A DNA stretch of 64,000 bases, taken from positions 236,563-300,562 of the forward strand of contig CAWIJO010000020.1 in assembly GCA_963836355.1 (NCBI GenBank), given 5' to 3'. The stretch's first letter is position 1, and every line of letters begins with the position of its first letter. A program made the position numbers and the translations under genes. The notes beneath the pieces are model-generated. The model did not search any database, was not told where the DNA came from, and was given only the letters and a program-made list of their open reading frames with translations. Source of the stretch: Palsa-506 sp963836355 (lineage in GTDB: Bacteria > Actinomycetota > Actinomycetes > Streptosporangiales > Streptosporangiaceae). This document shows, one piece after another, positions 34,774 to 43,835 of the stretch.

Positions 34774-36246
34774 GTGACCGACGCTGAGCCGTTTGCGCTG
34801 ATAGTGCTGATGACAGCCGCAGTAGGCCTGGTCGCCGTGCTGTCTAATCGCCTGACCGAGCGGGTTAAGCTCCCGTCGCCGGCCCTGGTCCTGGTCGGCG
34901 CGGCGATCGCGGTAAACGTCATCCCCGCCCTGCATGCGCCGCCAGAGCCCGCGGTGCAGCGCGTGGTGACGGTGGCGCTGGTGGCCATCTTGTTCGACGG
35001 CGGCATGCACATCGGCTGGTCCCGGTTCCGGTCCGCGGCCGGCCCGATCGCCGTCGTCGGCGTGGCCGGCACGTTCCTGACGGTCGCGGCCGGCGGCGTG
35101 CTGGCCCATTTCGCGTTCGGCCTCGGCTGGTATGTCGCCCTGCTGCTGGCCACGGCGGTCGCCCCCACCGACCCGGTGGTGGTGTTCTCCGTCCTCGGCC
35201 AGCGGGAGATCGAGGGCCGCAGCGACACCATCCTGGAAGGCGAGTCCGGCGCGAACGATCCCGTCGGGATCGCGCTGATGGCCAGTCTCATCACCGCAGG
35301 CGGTCTCAGCGCCGGCGCGCTCGTCCAGGTCGGCGGTGAATTCCTGCTGCAGATGGCCATCGGCGCGGCAGCCGGCGCGGTCGGCGGCCTTGCCCTGCTG
35401 TGGTTCATTCGCCGGGTACCGCTGCCCAGCGAGGGCCTGTATCCGCTCCGGACCCTGACATGCGCGCTGCTGCTGTACGGAATCGCGACCCTGGCGCACG
35501 GGTCGGGGTTCCTCGCGGTCTTCACTGCCGGGATCGTGCTTGGCGACGAGCGCGCGCCTTACAAGCGGGAAATCGAGCGCTTCCATACCGCGCTCGCCAG
35601 CCTGGCCGAGATCGTCGCGTTCGTAGTCCTCGGCCTCACCATTGATCTCACCGTCATCGCCAGGCCCGACGTGTGGATCCCGGGACTCGTGCTCGGCGCC
35701 GCGCTGGCATTCGTCATCCGGCCCGTCCTGGTCGGGCTGTGCCTCATCCCGGCCCGGCTGAAAAGCAACGAGCGGAACTTCGTGCTTTTCGCCGGCCTCA
35801 AAGGCGCCGTGCCGATCCTGCTCGGCGGCTTCCTGCTGGCGGCCCGGGTGCCCGGAGCCAGCCGGCTCTACGGCATCGTCGCCGTGGTCGTCGTCTTCTC
35901 CGTAGTCGTGCAAGGCAGCCTGGTGCCGACCGCCGCCCGGCTGCTGCGCATCCAGATGCGCACCGTCGAGCCAGCACCATGGGCGCTCGGGGTCCGGCTG
36001 CGTGACGAGCCAGCCGGCGTGCATCACCTCACGATCAAGGCCGGCTCGCCAGCCGACGGTCGCACCATCCACGAGTTGGCCGGCCTGCCCGGTGACGCCT
36101 GGGTCAGCTTCATAGTGCGCGACGGCCAGCTACTGCCCATCAAGGGCGACACCACGCTGCAACCCGGCGACGACGTTCTGGTGCTGGCTGATCCCAGCCT
36201 GCGCGAGAAACTGATCGCGGTCTTCGAGGGGTCATCAGCTGGCTAA
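34774..36246 (+). CDS. CPA1-type cation:proton antiporter with TrkA-C domain
   Basis: A 490-residue antiporter with about twelve membrane helices, including LFDGGMHIGWSRFR and the ion-binding motif ILEGESGANDPVGIAL. Residues about 405-485 form a cytoplasmic RCK-C/TrkA-C domain (LPGDAWVSFIVRDGQ, QPGDDVLVLADP), as in K+/H+ antiporters of the NhaP2/CvrA type. The GTG start follows GGAGGAG. Long Arg/Asp-rich frames on the opposite strand are shadows. Likely role is K+ or Na+ efflux in exchange for protons. Confidence 0.94.
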   Translation: MTDAEPFALIVLMTAAVGLVAVLSNRLTERVKLPSPALVLVGAAIAVNVIPALHAPPEPAVQRVVTVALVAILFDGGMHIGWSRFRSAAGPIAVVGVAGTFLTVAAGGVLAHFAFGLGWYVALLLATAVAPTDPVVVFSVLGQREIEGRSDTILEGESGANDPVGIALMASLITAGGLSAGALVQVGGEFLLQMAIGAAAGAVGGLALLWFIRRVPLPSEGLYPLRTLTCALLLYGIATLAHGSGFLAVFTAGIVLGDERAPYKREIERFHTALASLAEIVAFVVLGLTIDLTVIARPDVWIPGLVLGAALAFVIRPVLVGLCLIPARLKSNERNFVLFAGLKGAVPILLGGFLLAARVPGASRLYGIVAVVVVFSVVVQGSLVPTAARLLRIQMRTVEPAPWALGVRLRDEPAGVHHLTIKAGSPADGRTIHELAGLPGDAWVSFIVRDGQLLPIKGDTTLQPGDDVLVLADPSLREKLIAVFEGSSAG

Positions 36247-36265
36247 CCCGCAGCCTGGGAGCACT

Positions 36266-37342
36266 TCAGGCGCGGCGCCTCCAGCTGGCGAGGCCGCGAC
36301 GGAACGCGGCTATCGCTGCAGCATGCCCTTCAAGCCGCCAGTTTTGGTGGTAAATCCCGCGATGCTGGTACATGTCGAACCAGACCAGCCCGAGGAGATG
36401 GCGACTCAGAACGCCGGCGAAGATACCGGGGATAGCCCTGGCTTGCCCGGTGACCTGTCCCGCCGCGGTCTCCGAGATCAGCACCGGTTTCGTGGTAACT
36501 TTCCGCACCGAATCAAGCGTCGGATCGAATACAGTTGCGAAAGTATCACTGCGGTGGATGTAATACGCGTCAATGCCGACCCAGTCGACATAACCTGCAC
36601 CCGGCCAGTACTCGGCCAGCGGGCCCGAGCCAGGGAATTGCCTATTTACCGACCATAGCCAGGTAACGTTACTTGCCTGGCGCTTCCTGAAGAGCGTGAC
36701 AACATGACGCCACGCGGCTTTCCAAGTGGCTGGCGGCGACCGAGTCCAGCCCCATGGGTACCAAGGGCCGTTGAATTCCGGGGCGAAGCTCAGGATGACC
36801 GGGTGCCGGAAAGCACGGACCGCGGCCGCATAGGAGCGCAGGTACCTGTCGTGCCTGCCTGCGACAATCGAGGCCAGGCTGGCGTGCTCCGGCTCCAGCT
36901 GGATAAGCGGAGCCGCCCCCCGGGTGTGCGCGGTCCGGGCGAAACTGGCGTCAAAGGGCGCTCCCCACACGGCGAAGCTGACCACGATGTCGGGCTGGCG
37001 CCCAACGGCGGCCGCGAATCTCTCTACCCGCTGGTAGGAGGTCTCTGCACCGACTTCGAACACGCCAAGGAACTTCTTTGTCGCGGTAGACGTGGCGGAC
37101 TTGGCTGGCGTAGCGGACGGCCGGGCGGCCGGCCGGGTATCCGCTGGCCGCGCCGTGCCCGGCCGGGTGGCAGACGGCTGCGCAATGGCGTGACGGGCGG
37201 CAGACCGCGTCGCGGTGGCAAGCGCCGTCGCGGCAGGCTGGCCAGCTGCACTGGGATGATGACCGCCGAGGTAGCCGCAGCCCGCGACCATGAATACCGC
37301 CGTAATGGCCTCAGCGACCCGCCAGAAAAGCCGATTCGGCAT
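36266..37342 (-). CDS. GH26-like glycoside hydrolase, putative lipoprotein
   Basis: A 358-residue secreted protein. A lipoprotein signal (hydrophobic stretch then VAGC near residues 19-22) is followed by about 60 residues of Ala/Thr/Pro linker and a GH26-type TIM barrel. The acid/base Glu is in LSFAPEFNGPWYPWGW and the nucleophile Glu in PVLISETAAG. GH26 enzymes are mannanases or related endo-glucanases. ATG 37342 is chosen because the upstream frame is unlike protein and this start creates the signal peptide. It is convergent with the antiporter. Confidence 0.9.
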   Translation of the reverse strand: MPNRLFWRVAEAITAVFMVAGCGYLGGHHPSAAGQPAATALATATRSAARHAIAQPSATRPGTARPADTRPAARPSATPAKSATSTATKKFLGVFEVGAETSYQRVERFAAAVGRQPDIVVSFAVWGAPFDASFARTAHTRGAAPLIQLEPEHASLASIVAGRHDRYLRSYAAAVRAFRHPVILSFAPEFNGPWYPWGWTRSPPATWKAAWRHVVTLFRKRQASNVTWLWSVNRQFPGSGPLAEYWPGAGYVDWVGIDAYYIHRSDTFATVFDPTLDSVRKVTTKPVLISETAAGQVTGQARAIPGIFAGVLSRHLLGLVWFDMYQHRGIYHQNWRLEGHAAAIAAFRRGLASWRRRA

Positions 37343-37568
37343 GCTCCGGTACCCGAGAACCTGCCTAGCCGGCACCGGACTCAGCTGCTGGATCGGGATT
37401 TTACGGACAATAGCCAGTTCCTTTCCTCGGCACCCGGGCAGCACGAAATGCCACATATCTGCGGACTTGCCAACTGGCACGATGCCGCGCTAGCAGCTCG
37501 GCTAGCACAATAACAATACCGGGCCGGCCGGCAGCAATGGGTGTCGGCCCAGGCGGCCGGGCCGACCG

Positions 37569-37769
37569 TCAGGCGGCCAGGCCGCTTTCGCGGAGCATTG
37601 CCCCGAGCCGGGAGTAAATGTCCTCGATCTGATCCGGCGTGGCATCCGGGCGGACAGTTGCGATGACCGGATATCCGGTGGATAGCGATTTCTGCAGCAA
37701 CGCCCGCATTGCCAGCGCCTGGCCGGAAGGCCAGTTGCCCGGGATAGAAATCTCGATGGCCGTCATGGC
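37569..37769 (-). CDS. 66-residue conserved small protein, unknown function
   Basis: MTAIEISIPGNWPSGQALAM through YSRLGAMLRESGLAA, an alpha/beta mini-protein with no membrane segment. A GGAGGAG site precedes ATG 37769 closely. The frame is open upstream and continuous with the truncated TMEM175-like gene, so a fused product is also possible, but the coherent protein-like part begins at this ATG. I do not recognise a function. Confidence 0.65.
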   Translation of the reverse strand, partial: AMTAIEISIPGNWPSGQALAMRALLQKSLSTGYPVIATVRPDATPDQIEDIYSRLGAMLRESGLAA

Positions 37770-38378
37770 TCCTCCGCCGCAACGCCTGCCGCGCCGGCGA
37801 CAATCCGCCGATCCTGGCGAGGCTAATGATACGCCGGACGCCGACGGGCGATGAGCCATCCCGTGCCGCGCGATCTCGCGGGCCATCAGCAGCAGGCTGA
37901 CAGCGGCGGTCACCTGGACAAGCGCATAGAACGTGAGCCGGACCGCAAATCCGCCATCGCCGGAAAGCACTCTGGTCGCGAACGGCGTGATCACCATCAT
38001 CAGCAGCCAGGTCATATTCAGCCCGCTGACATGTCCGCCCAGCCTGACGACATACCGGAACAGCCGGCGGTGCACGGCCCAGTGGTTGCCGATCACTACG
38101 AAGCTGATCAGGAAGGCCAGGTACTCGCTGCGGTAATCCCACAGCGAGTGCAGCAGCTGGCTGTTGCTGGTACCGCGCGGCAACGGCAGCCCGAACACCA
38201 GCAGCGTGATCGCGATCGCCACCACCGCATCGGCGAAAAAGATCATGCGCTCCGCGGCCACCAGCTCGGCCTCTAGGCTGGCAGCCTCGGCAGCCCCGGC
38301 GGCTGCGGAGGCCCCGGCGGCGTCAGCGCCCCCGGTGGCCCCCGCGGCCTGCGATGCATCCTGGTGCGGTGCGGTCAC
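37569..38378 (-). pseudogene. TMEM175-like channel gene, truncated after helix 4
   Basis: The frame starts GTG 38378 with an Ala-rich head, then AAERMIFFADAVVAIAITLL (TM1 of the bacterial TMEM175/DUF1211 potassium-channel family), VVIGNHWAVHRRLFRYV, and helices 3 and 4 to about residue 172. Helices 5 and 6 are absent; the frame passes through about 25 Ser/Arg/Gly residues and merges in frame with the small downstream gene. The GTG overlaps the APC permease stop (GTGA). Four helices alone would not build the usual channel, so loss of function is likely. Confidence 0.65.
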
Positions 38379-39853
38379 CGATCCAGTATCGCCGCGTCCA
38401 CGCCGCCTTCCTCACCGAGGATCGAGCCGATCTGCGCCACCGAGTCCGGCCGCCGCGAACGCAGCCAGGCCAGCACGGCAATGCCAATGATCAGCCAGGC
38501 CACCGCGACGTACGGGGTCCACTTCAGGATGCCGGGCGGCGTCGGGTGCAGCGACCCGTACAGCGCGGCACCGAATACGATCGCGCCGATCGCCGGGATG
38601 ACCACGTGTACCAGCGGGTTCCAGTTACGGCTGTCGCGGGTCTGGCGGAAGAACACGATGCCGCCGATGCACAGCATGATGTACACCACGATGATCACTA
38701 GCGTGCCGGTGGTGGCCCAGAAGTAGTAGTTGCTGAACGGCTGGCCGAACAGGTCATCGGACAGCGGGTAGCCGATCAGCAGCGCCATCAAGGTGGCGAC
38801 CACGGTCACGGCGACGGTTGCGTTGACAGGCGTCTTGAACTTATCGTGCGTCCGGCCGAACGCCGCGGGCAGCACGCCCTCGCGGCCCATCGCGAACAGC
38901 GTCCGGGCCGCCGCCGTGGCGCAGGCGACCGCCACGATGAACGCCGCGCACATGCCGCCGATCTCGGTCAGGGTGCCGAGCCAGGAGCCGACGAAGGTGG
39001 TCGCCGTGGTCTTCAGCGCTACCGGATCCGCGCCCATCTTGGCACCGTTGTTCACCCCGAAGCCGATCGTGATCGAGTAGGTCGTCCAGAGGTAGAGGAC
39101 GACGGCGAACAGCGTCGCTGTGATGACCGCGATCGGGATGTACCGGCGCGGGTGCGCGGTCTCCTCGCCGAAGTCGGCGGCCGTCTCGAAGCCGATATAC
39201 GACGTGACGCCGAAGATGATGCCGTAGAACACGCCGTCAAAGCCGCCCGAGTTGGTGTGGCTGAAGGTGAACGCGGACAGTGCCTGGCCGTGGCTGCCGC
39301 CCTTGGCCGTAGTCACCAGGTCGACGATCAGGATGACGGCCACGGTGACGATCCCGACGATGAGCTGCACCCGGGTAGTGACCTTGATCTTGATTGTGGA
39401 CAGCACCACGAACAGGGCCATGCCGATGAAGAAGAACAGGATCCACAGCTTGGGGTTCAGCCCGAGCAGGTCGGCGGCGAGGAAGCCGACACCGGACATG
39501 GTCATCGGCACGAAGCAGATGAAGCCGAAGAAGTACAGCCAGCCGGCCATGAACCCGGCTTCCTTGCCGAGGCTGCGGCTGGCATAGGTGTAGGCATACC
39601 CGGCGGAGGCCATCCGCCGGGTGAAGCCGATGACCACGAACGCCAGCGCCAGGCACCCGATGCCGCCGAGCAGGAACGCCAGCGGCGTGGAGCCCCCGGC
39701 GACCGCGGCGACGCCGGTGACGTTCAGCAGCATCGCCATGCCGGGGGCGATCACCGATACCGAGATCGCGATGGCGTCCCAGAGGTGCAGCGAGCCATGC
39801 GCGAGCTGGCCGCTGCCGGCACCGGGAATCAGGTCGGGACTGGTCTTTGCCAT
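38375..39853 (-). CDS. APC-family amino acid/amine permease
   Basis: A 492-residue permease with twelve predicted helices. Helix 1 has the APC signature AISVSVIAPGMAMLLN; helix 6 has GFETAADFGEE, a variant of the conserved substrate-binding segment. It resembles the actinomycete amino acid/polyamine/organocation transporters. Its stop overlaps the TMEM175-like GTG. Location beside the glutamine-synthetase-like ligase suggests it imports the substrate of that pathway. Confidence 0.92.
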   Translation of the reverse strand: MAKTSPDLIPGAGSGQLAHGSLHLWDAIAISVSVIAPGMAMLLNVTGVAAVAGGSTPLAFLLGGIGCLALAFVVIGFTRRMASAGYAYTYASRSLGKEAGFMAGWLYFFGFICFVPMTMSGVGFLAADLLGLNPKLWILFFFIGMALFVVLSTIKIKVTTRVQLIVGIVTVAVILIVDLVTTAKGGSHGQALSAFTFSHTNSGGFDGVFYGIIFGVTSYIGFETAADFGEETAHPRRYIPIAVITATLFAVVLYLWTTYSITIGFGVNNGAKMGADPVALKTTATTFVGSWLGTLTEIGGMCAAFIVAVACATAAARTLFAMGREGVLPAAFGRTHDKFKTPVNATVAVTVVATLMALLIGYPLSDDLFGQPFSNYYFWATTGTLVIIVVYIMLCIGGIVFFRQTRDSRNWNPLVHVVIPAIGAIVFGAALYGSLHPTPPGILKWTPYVAVAWLIIGIAVLAWLRSRRPDSVAQIGSILGEEGGVDAAILDR

Positions 39854-39956
39854 GCCTGGGGGTTCCTCTCACTCCGGCCAGCGGGGTCAGCCGGCCGCGC
39901 GGCCGGCCGGAGGGCCGGTCCGCGGGACTGCGGCGTGCAACTTCATCGGGGATTGC

Positions 39957-40280
39957 TCATTCCGGCATCAGGACGGTCCGGCCGTCCAGGTGATAGTCGA
40001 AGGCAAGGGGAGTGCAGTCGCGCTCGACCAGCCAGTCAAGGAAGCGCTGGTGGGCGGGGTGAGCGCGATACTTATTCAGCGCGTCGACGTCGGCGAATTC
40101 GGTGTAGAGCAGGTATTCGTAACCACGGGTCCGTGCCTTCGTCAGGTCGGTGCCGAACCGGCACTTGCCCATCAGCCCGATCTGCTTAGGCCAGGACGCC
40201 ACCATGGATCGCATTGCGGCGGCCTCGCCGGCGCTGAGCTGGCGGGGGAAGCTGAACAAGACGATGTGCTGCACGGTCAT
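39957..40280 (-). CDS. Dabb (stress-responsive A/B barrel) family protein
   Basis: A 107-residue ferredoxin-like dimeric alpha/beta barrel protein: VQHIVLFSFPRQLSAGE at the start, YEYLLYTEFADVDALNKYRA and the HPAHQRFLDW motif. Dabb proteins often act as small enzymes or ligand-binding subunits in catabolic operons. It lies between the permease and the glutamine-synthetase-like gene on the same strand, about 50 bases downstream of the latter. Confidence 0.9.
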   Translation of the reverse strand: MTVQHIVLFSFPRQLSAGEAAAMRSMVASWPKQIGLMGKCRFGTDLTKARTRGYEYLLYTEFADVDALNKYRAHPAHQRFLDWLVERDCTPLAFDYHLDGRTVLMPE

Positions 40281-40331
40281 CGGCGGATCCTCATCGTTCG
40301 CGCCTGGCGGCGCTCCTTGTCCTCGCGGTGG

Positions 40332-41852
40332 TCAGTAGAACTCGAAGTACTCGCGCATCTCCCAGTCGCTGACGTCCTGGCCCTCCGGCGGCGGACTCTC
40401 GGCGATGGCCGCGTCGTACCTGGCCAGCTCCGCGCGCTTCATCTGGAGCAGGTAGTCGACCAGCGTGTCGCCGAACGCCGTGCGGAAGAAGACGTCCTTG
40501 TCCAGCGCGCCGACGGCGTCGGCAAGCGAGGTCGGTAGCAGCGGACTATCCGTTACATATGGGTCTGCCTCGACTGGCGGCGGCGGGTCTAGCTTTCGGC
40601 GCATGCCGTCAAGCCCGGCGGCGATGTTCGCTGCCATGTACAAATACGGGTTCGCGGCGGGCTCGCCCATCCGGTTCTCCACGTGGCTGTTGGAGTCACC
40701 TGGCGCGCCCTGCACCCGGATCAGCGCGCCGCGGTTCTCCTCCGCCCAGCACACCCGGTCCGGGGCGAACGAGTACGGCCGGTACCGCTTGTAGCCGTTG
40801 ACCGTGGGGGTGGCGAACACCGTCATCGGCAGCGCGTGGTCGATCAGCCCGGCAACGAACTGCCTGCCCTCGGCGGACAGCGCCGCGTCCGGGCTGGCGA
40901 ACACGTTGCGCCCGTCCCGGCGGGAAAGCAGTGACTCGTGCAGGTGCCAGCCGGAGGAGAAGAAGTTCGGCAGGCCCGGGCGGCACATGAACGTGGCGAG
41001 CAGGCCATGCCGCTGGCACATCTGCTTGACGGCGGAGCGGAACAGCACGACCGCGTCGGCAGCGGCCAGCCCGCCGATCGGGCTGAAGCTGAACTCCATC
41101 TGCCCGGGTCCCCACTCGTCTTCCATCGAGCGGGGGGGCAGCCCGAGCGCGGCCAGGCCGTCACGGATCATCTCCAGCACGGCGGTCACGCTGTCCAGCC
41201 GCACCTCGGACAGGTACTGGTAGCCGCGCTCGAAGATGCTCACCGCGGGCGGCGGCGGTGTGAACCCGGCGTTCTCCGGCGTGATCCGGTCGGTGTCGAG
41301 CCTGACGATGTAGTACTCGATCTCGATGCCGGCCAGGAAGTCGTAGCCTGCCTCGCCGAGGTCGCTCAGCGCACGGCGCATCAGGCCGCGGCCGTCCAGC
41401 GGCATCGGCTTGCCGCTGGAAAAGTACACGTCACAGAGCATCCAGCCGGTTCGGTCCGCCCAGGGCAAGATTTGAAACGTGGCCGCGTCCGGTACCAGTA
41501 CTACGTCGGGGAACCCGGTGAACTCGTCGATGCCGAAACCGCCGCCCGCGGCGAAGGCCGGCACGAATACCTGGTTGCCGGTGTCCAGGCTGTAGATCGC
41601 GCCGGAGAAGTCGAGGCCGTTCGACATCGCGGCGATCGCCACGTCGGGGGCCAGCGACTTGCTGCGCGGCATGCCGTGCTGGTCGACCACGACGAGCCGG
41701 ACGGTGCGCAGGTCGAGGTCGCGAATCCGGGCCGCGACGGCCTCCGCGGTGGCGGCCTGCTCAGCGGTGTACAGGCTGTGCCGGGCGACGAATCCGTGCT
41801 GGCCTACGCCGTCAACTGCGGGCCGGCTGCCATTCGGGATGGTGCTTCCCAC
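40332..41852 (-). CDS. glutamine-synthetase-family ligase (gamma-glutamylamide synthetase type)
   Basis: A 506-residue glutamine-synthetase-fold enzyme. Visible motifs: GIEIEYYIV (metal Glu), EDEWGPGQMEFSFSP, the ATP/metal segment SSGWHLHESL and ENRGALIRVQG with the conserved Arg. Length and divergence from GlnA type I point to the GlnA3/GlnA4/PuuA-like ligases, which attach glutamate to polyamines, ethanolamine or other amines. The GTG start follows a GGAGG site eight bases upstream. It is flanked by an APC permease, a Dabb gene and an AsnC regulator, supporting a catabolic role over nitrogen assimilation. Confidence 0.9.
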   Translation of the reverse strand: MGSTIPNGSRPAVDGVGQHGFVARHSLYTAEQAATAEAVAARIRDLDLRTVRLVVVDQHGMPRSKSLAPDVAIAAMSNGLDFSGAIYSLDTGNQVFVPAFAAGGGFGIDEFTGFPDVVLVPDAATFQILPWADRTGWMLCDVYFSSGKPMPLDGRGLMRRALSDLGEAGYDFLAGIEIEYYIVRLDTDRITPENAGFTPPPPAVSIFERGYQYLSEVRLDSVTAVLEMIRDGLAALGLPPRSMEDEWGPGQMEFSFSPIGGLAAADAVVLFRSAVKQMCQRHGLLATFMCRPGLPNFFSSGWHLHESLLSRRDGRNVFASPDAALSAEGRQFVAGLIDHALPMTVFATPTVNGYKRYRPYSFAPDRVCWAEENRGALIRVQGAPGDSNSHVENRMGEPAANPYLYMAANIAAGLDGMRRKLDPPPPVEADPYVTDSPLLPTSLADAVGALDKDVFFRTAFGDTLVDYLLQMKRAELARYDAAIAESPPPEGQDVSDWEMREYFEFY

Positions 41853-41929
41853 CTGGCTAACCTCCGATCAGGTGTGGTGCGCGGCGCCGGGTGCCGGTGC
41901 TTGCCGTTCCGGCACTGACGCCGCGGTGG

Positions 41930-42490
41930 TCAGGTCTTCTTGGCATCGCCCCTGCGCCGGCTCATCTGATCCAGCATGGCGGCGGCGAAATTGTCCGGTT
42001 CCACGTCGGCAAGCGACAGGAAAGTCTCGGTGCGTTGCACCCCGTTGATCTGGAAGATCTTGGCCAGTAGCACCTCACGAAGATGGGCATGATCCCGGAC
42101 CCGGAGCCGGACCAGCAAGTCAAGGCTGCCGGTGACGACGCTCATGTCTTCCGCTTCCGGCAGGGCCCGGATCGCGGTGATGATCTCGCTCAGGTCCATG
42201 CCAGGCCCGGCAGTCACCGCGAGGTAGACGACGACAGGGAAGCCAAGTGCGGCCCAGTCGATGTCTACCCGGTAGCCGCGGATGGCGCCGCTGCGTTCCA
42301 GCCTGGCGAGCCGGTCAGCGACGGCGGGCGGCGACATCCCGATCTTCCTGGCCAGGGCGCGCTGCGACTGCCGCGCGTCCAGGGCGAGGGCGCGCAGCAG
42401 CGCTAGGTCCAGGTCGTCCACGTCGACCGGCGGCGTGGACGACGAGGAAACCTCGGCCAGCTTGGCGAGCGGTGCTGAGACAGTTGCCAT
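41930..42490 (-). CDS. Lrp/AsnC family regulator
   Basis: A 186-residue AsnC-type regulator. The HTH is at about 25-75 (SQRALARKIGMSPPAVADRL); the C-terminal RAM ligand-binding domain contains VTGSLDLLVRLRVRD. The N-terminal 20 residues are a Ser/Pro-rich extension. It is divergently placed with respect to the aminotransferase operon and upstream of the ligase, with a symmetrical AT-rich site between, so it probably responds to the pathway's amino acid substrate. Confidence 0.94.
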   Translation of the reverse strand: MATVSAPLAKLAEVSSSSTPPVDVDDLDLALLRALALDARQSQRALARKIGMSPPAVADRLARLERSGAIRGYRVDIDWAALGFPVVVYLAVTAGPGMDLSEIITAIRALPEAEDMSVVTGSLDLLVRLRVRDHAHLREVLLAKIFQINGVQRTETFLSLADVEPDNFAAAMLDQMSRRRGDAKKT

Positions 42491-42551
42491 TTGCCAGGTA
42501 ACCCATCGGGATGCCTAGTTATGTGGGCTATGCTGAGAATGTAGCGTTATC

Positions 42552-42584
42552 AATGTAAATCTGACGTGCTGGGATTTTTACATT
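42552..42584. promoter_or_regulatory. candidate AsnC operator
   Basis: AATGTAAA (42552-42559) and its exact complement TTTACATT (42577-42584) are separated by 17 bases. The site is in the 127-base gap between the AsnC gene and the aminotransferase, 33 bases before the latter's start, in an AT-rich pocket. It fits an Lrp/AsnC-type dimer site. Confidence 0.55.
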
Positions 42585-42617
42585 TGTAAGATCCGCTGTC
42601 AAGAGATGGAGCGGACG

Positions 42618-43835
42618 ATGACCGAAGCCCTGCAGCAACGCGACTGGAGCGCCGGTCTCGCCAGGCGGACGCATGCCCTGGGGGGCGGCGAGATCACCGC
42701 CATCCTGGCGCTGGCAGGCGCTACCGACGTGATCACGTTTTCCGGCGGGTTCCCGGATCCGGCGACGTTCCCGACCGGCGTGCTGGCGGACATCGCCGCC
42801 CGGCTGATCTCCTCGGACGCTGCCGTCGCGCTGCAGTACGCGGCGACGGAAGGGCTGGTCAGCGTGCGCGACTACGTGTCCGGGCGGCTGGAGTCGCTGG
42901 AAGGCCAGGCGCCGGGGGACGGCGAGCTGATGATTACCAGCGGTGGCATCGACTGCATGGAACTGATCGCGAAGAGCTACGTGGACCCCGGTGATGTGGT
43001 CGTGGTGGAGGCACCGACCTATCTCGGCGGGATCATGGCGTTCCGCGGTTACGAGGCCGACCTGCGCGGCGTGCCGGTAGATAACGGCGGGATGCGCGTC
43101 GACGTGCTCGCTGACCTGCTGACCGGCGGCCTGCGGCCGAAGATCCTCTACACGATTCCGGACTACCAGAACCCAACCGGCCTGTCGATGACGGCGGCCC
43201 GCCGCCAGGAACTGGTCGCATTGGCCCGGCGGTACGGGTTCCTGATCCTGGAGGATGTCGCCTACCGGGAGCTTGGCTTCGGGCTGACCGCGCCGCCAAG
43301 CCTGTGGTCGCTGGCCCCGGACGTAGTACTACAGGCCGGGACATTCTCCAAGGTCTTCTTCCCCGGGGTGCGGATGGGCTGGGCAGCCGGGCCGAGCGAG
43401 ATCATCAGTCGGCTCGTCGTCGCCAAGCAAAACTCCGACCAGTGCTCCGGCGCCCTCGGCCAGCGGATGCTCGAGGAGTACGGCCGCAGCGGCCAGCTAG
43501 ACCGCCAGGTGGTCAAGTCGCGGGCGCTGTACGCGCGCCGCGCTGCCGCGACGGCCGCGGCGCTGACCGCGCACATGCCCGCCGGCACGACCTGGACGAC
43601 GCCGGAAGGCGGTTTCTACATCTGGGTCACCGCGCCGGCCGGCGTTGACACGGTGACCTTGTCCGCCGCCGCCAGATCGCGGAAGGTGGCGTACGTGCCC
43701 GGGCGGCCGTTTTACCCCGGCGGCGACGGGGCTAGCCAGATCCGGCTGGCGTACAGCCGGGTCGCCGACGATCTCGTCGACGAGGGCATCCGCCGGATCG
43801 GCGATGTCCTCCGGACCGCACTGGAGGGAAAGTGA
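42618..43835 (+). CDS. PLP-dependent aminotransferase (class I/II, LysN-like)
   Basis: A 405-residue fold-type I aminotransferase. The PLP lysine is Lys245 in AGTFSKVFFPGVRMGW; the cofactor-binding Asn and Tyr regions are IPDYQNPTGLSM and LEDVAYRELGF. It resembles the MocR-derived aminotransferases and 2-aminoadipate transaminases of actinomycetes. ATG 42618 has a GGAG at the right distance; ATG 42606 is possible. First gene of a four-gene operon; the GTG of the next gene overlaps its stop. Confidence 0.92.
   Translation: MTEALQQRDWSAGLARRTHALGGGEITAILALAGATDVITFSGGFPDPATFPTGVLADIAARLISSDAAVALQYAATEGLVSVRDYVSGRLESLEGQAPGDGELMITSGGIDCMELIAKSYVDPGDVVVVEAPTYLGGIMAFRGYEADLRGVPVDNGGMRVDVLADLLTGGLRPKILYTIPDYQNPTGLSMTAARRQELVALARRYGFLILEDVAYRELGFGLTAPPSLWSLAPDVVLQAGTFSKVFFPGVRMGWAAGPSEIISRLVVAKQNSDQCSGALGQRMLEEYGRSGQLDRQVVKSRALYARRAAATAAALTAHMPAGTTWTTPEGGFYIWVTAPAGVDTVTLSAAARSRKVAYVPGRPFYPGGDGASQIRLAYSRVADDLVDEGIRRIGDVLRTALEGK

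Noticed and set aside
34696..36072. 458-codon minus-strand frame opposite the antiporter
   Set aside because: Asp/Gln/His/Gly-rich, no fold or motif; antisense of an excellent membrane transporter with a clear ribosome-binding site.
38846..40189. 447-codon plus-strand frame across the permease and Dabb genes
   Set aside because: Composition dominated by Arg, Gly, Asp and His; antisense shadow.
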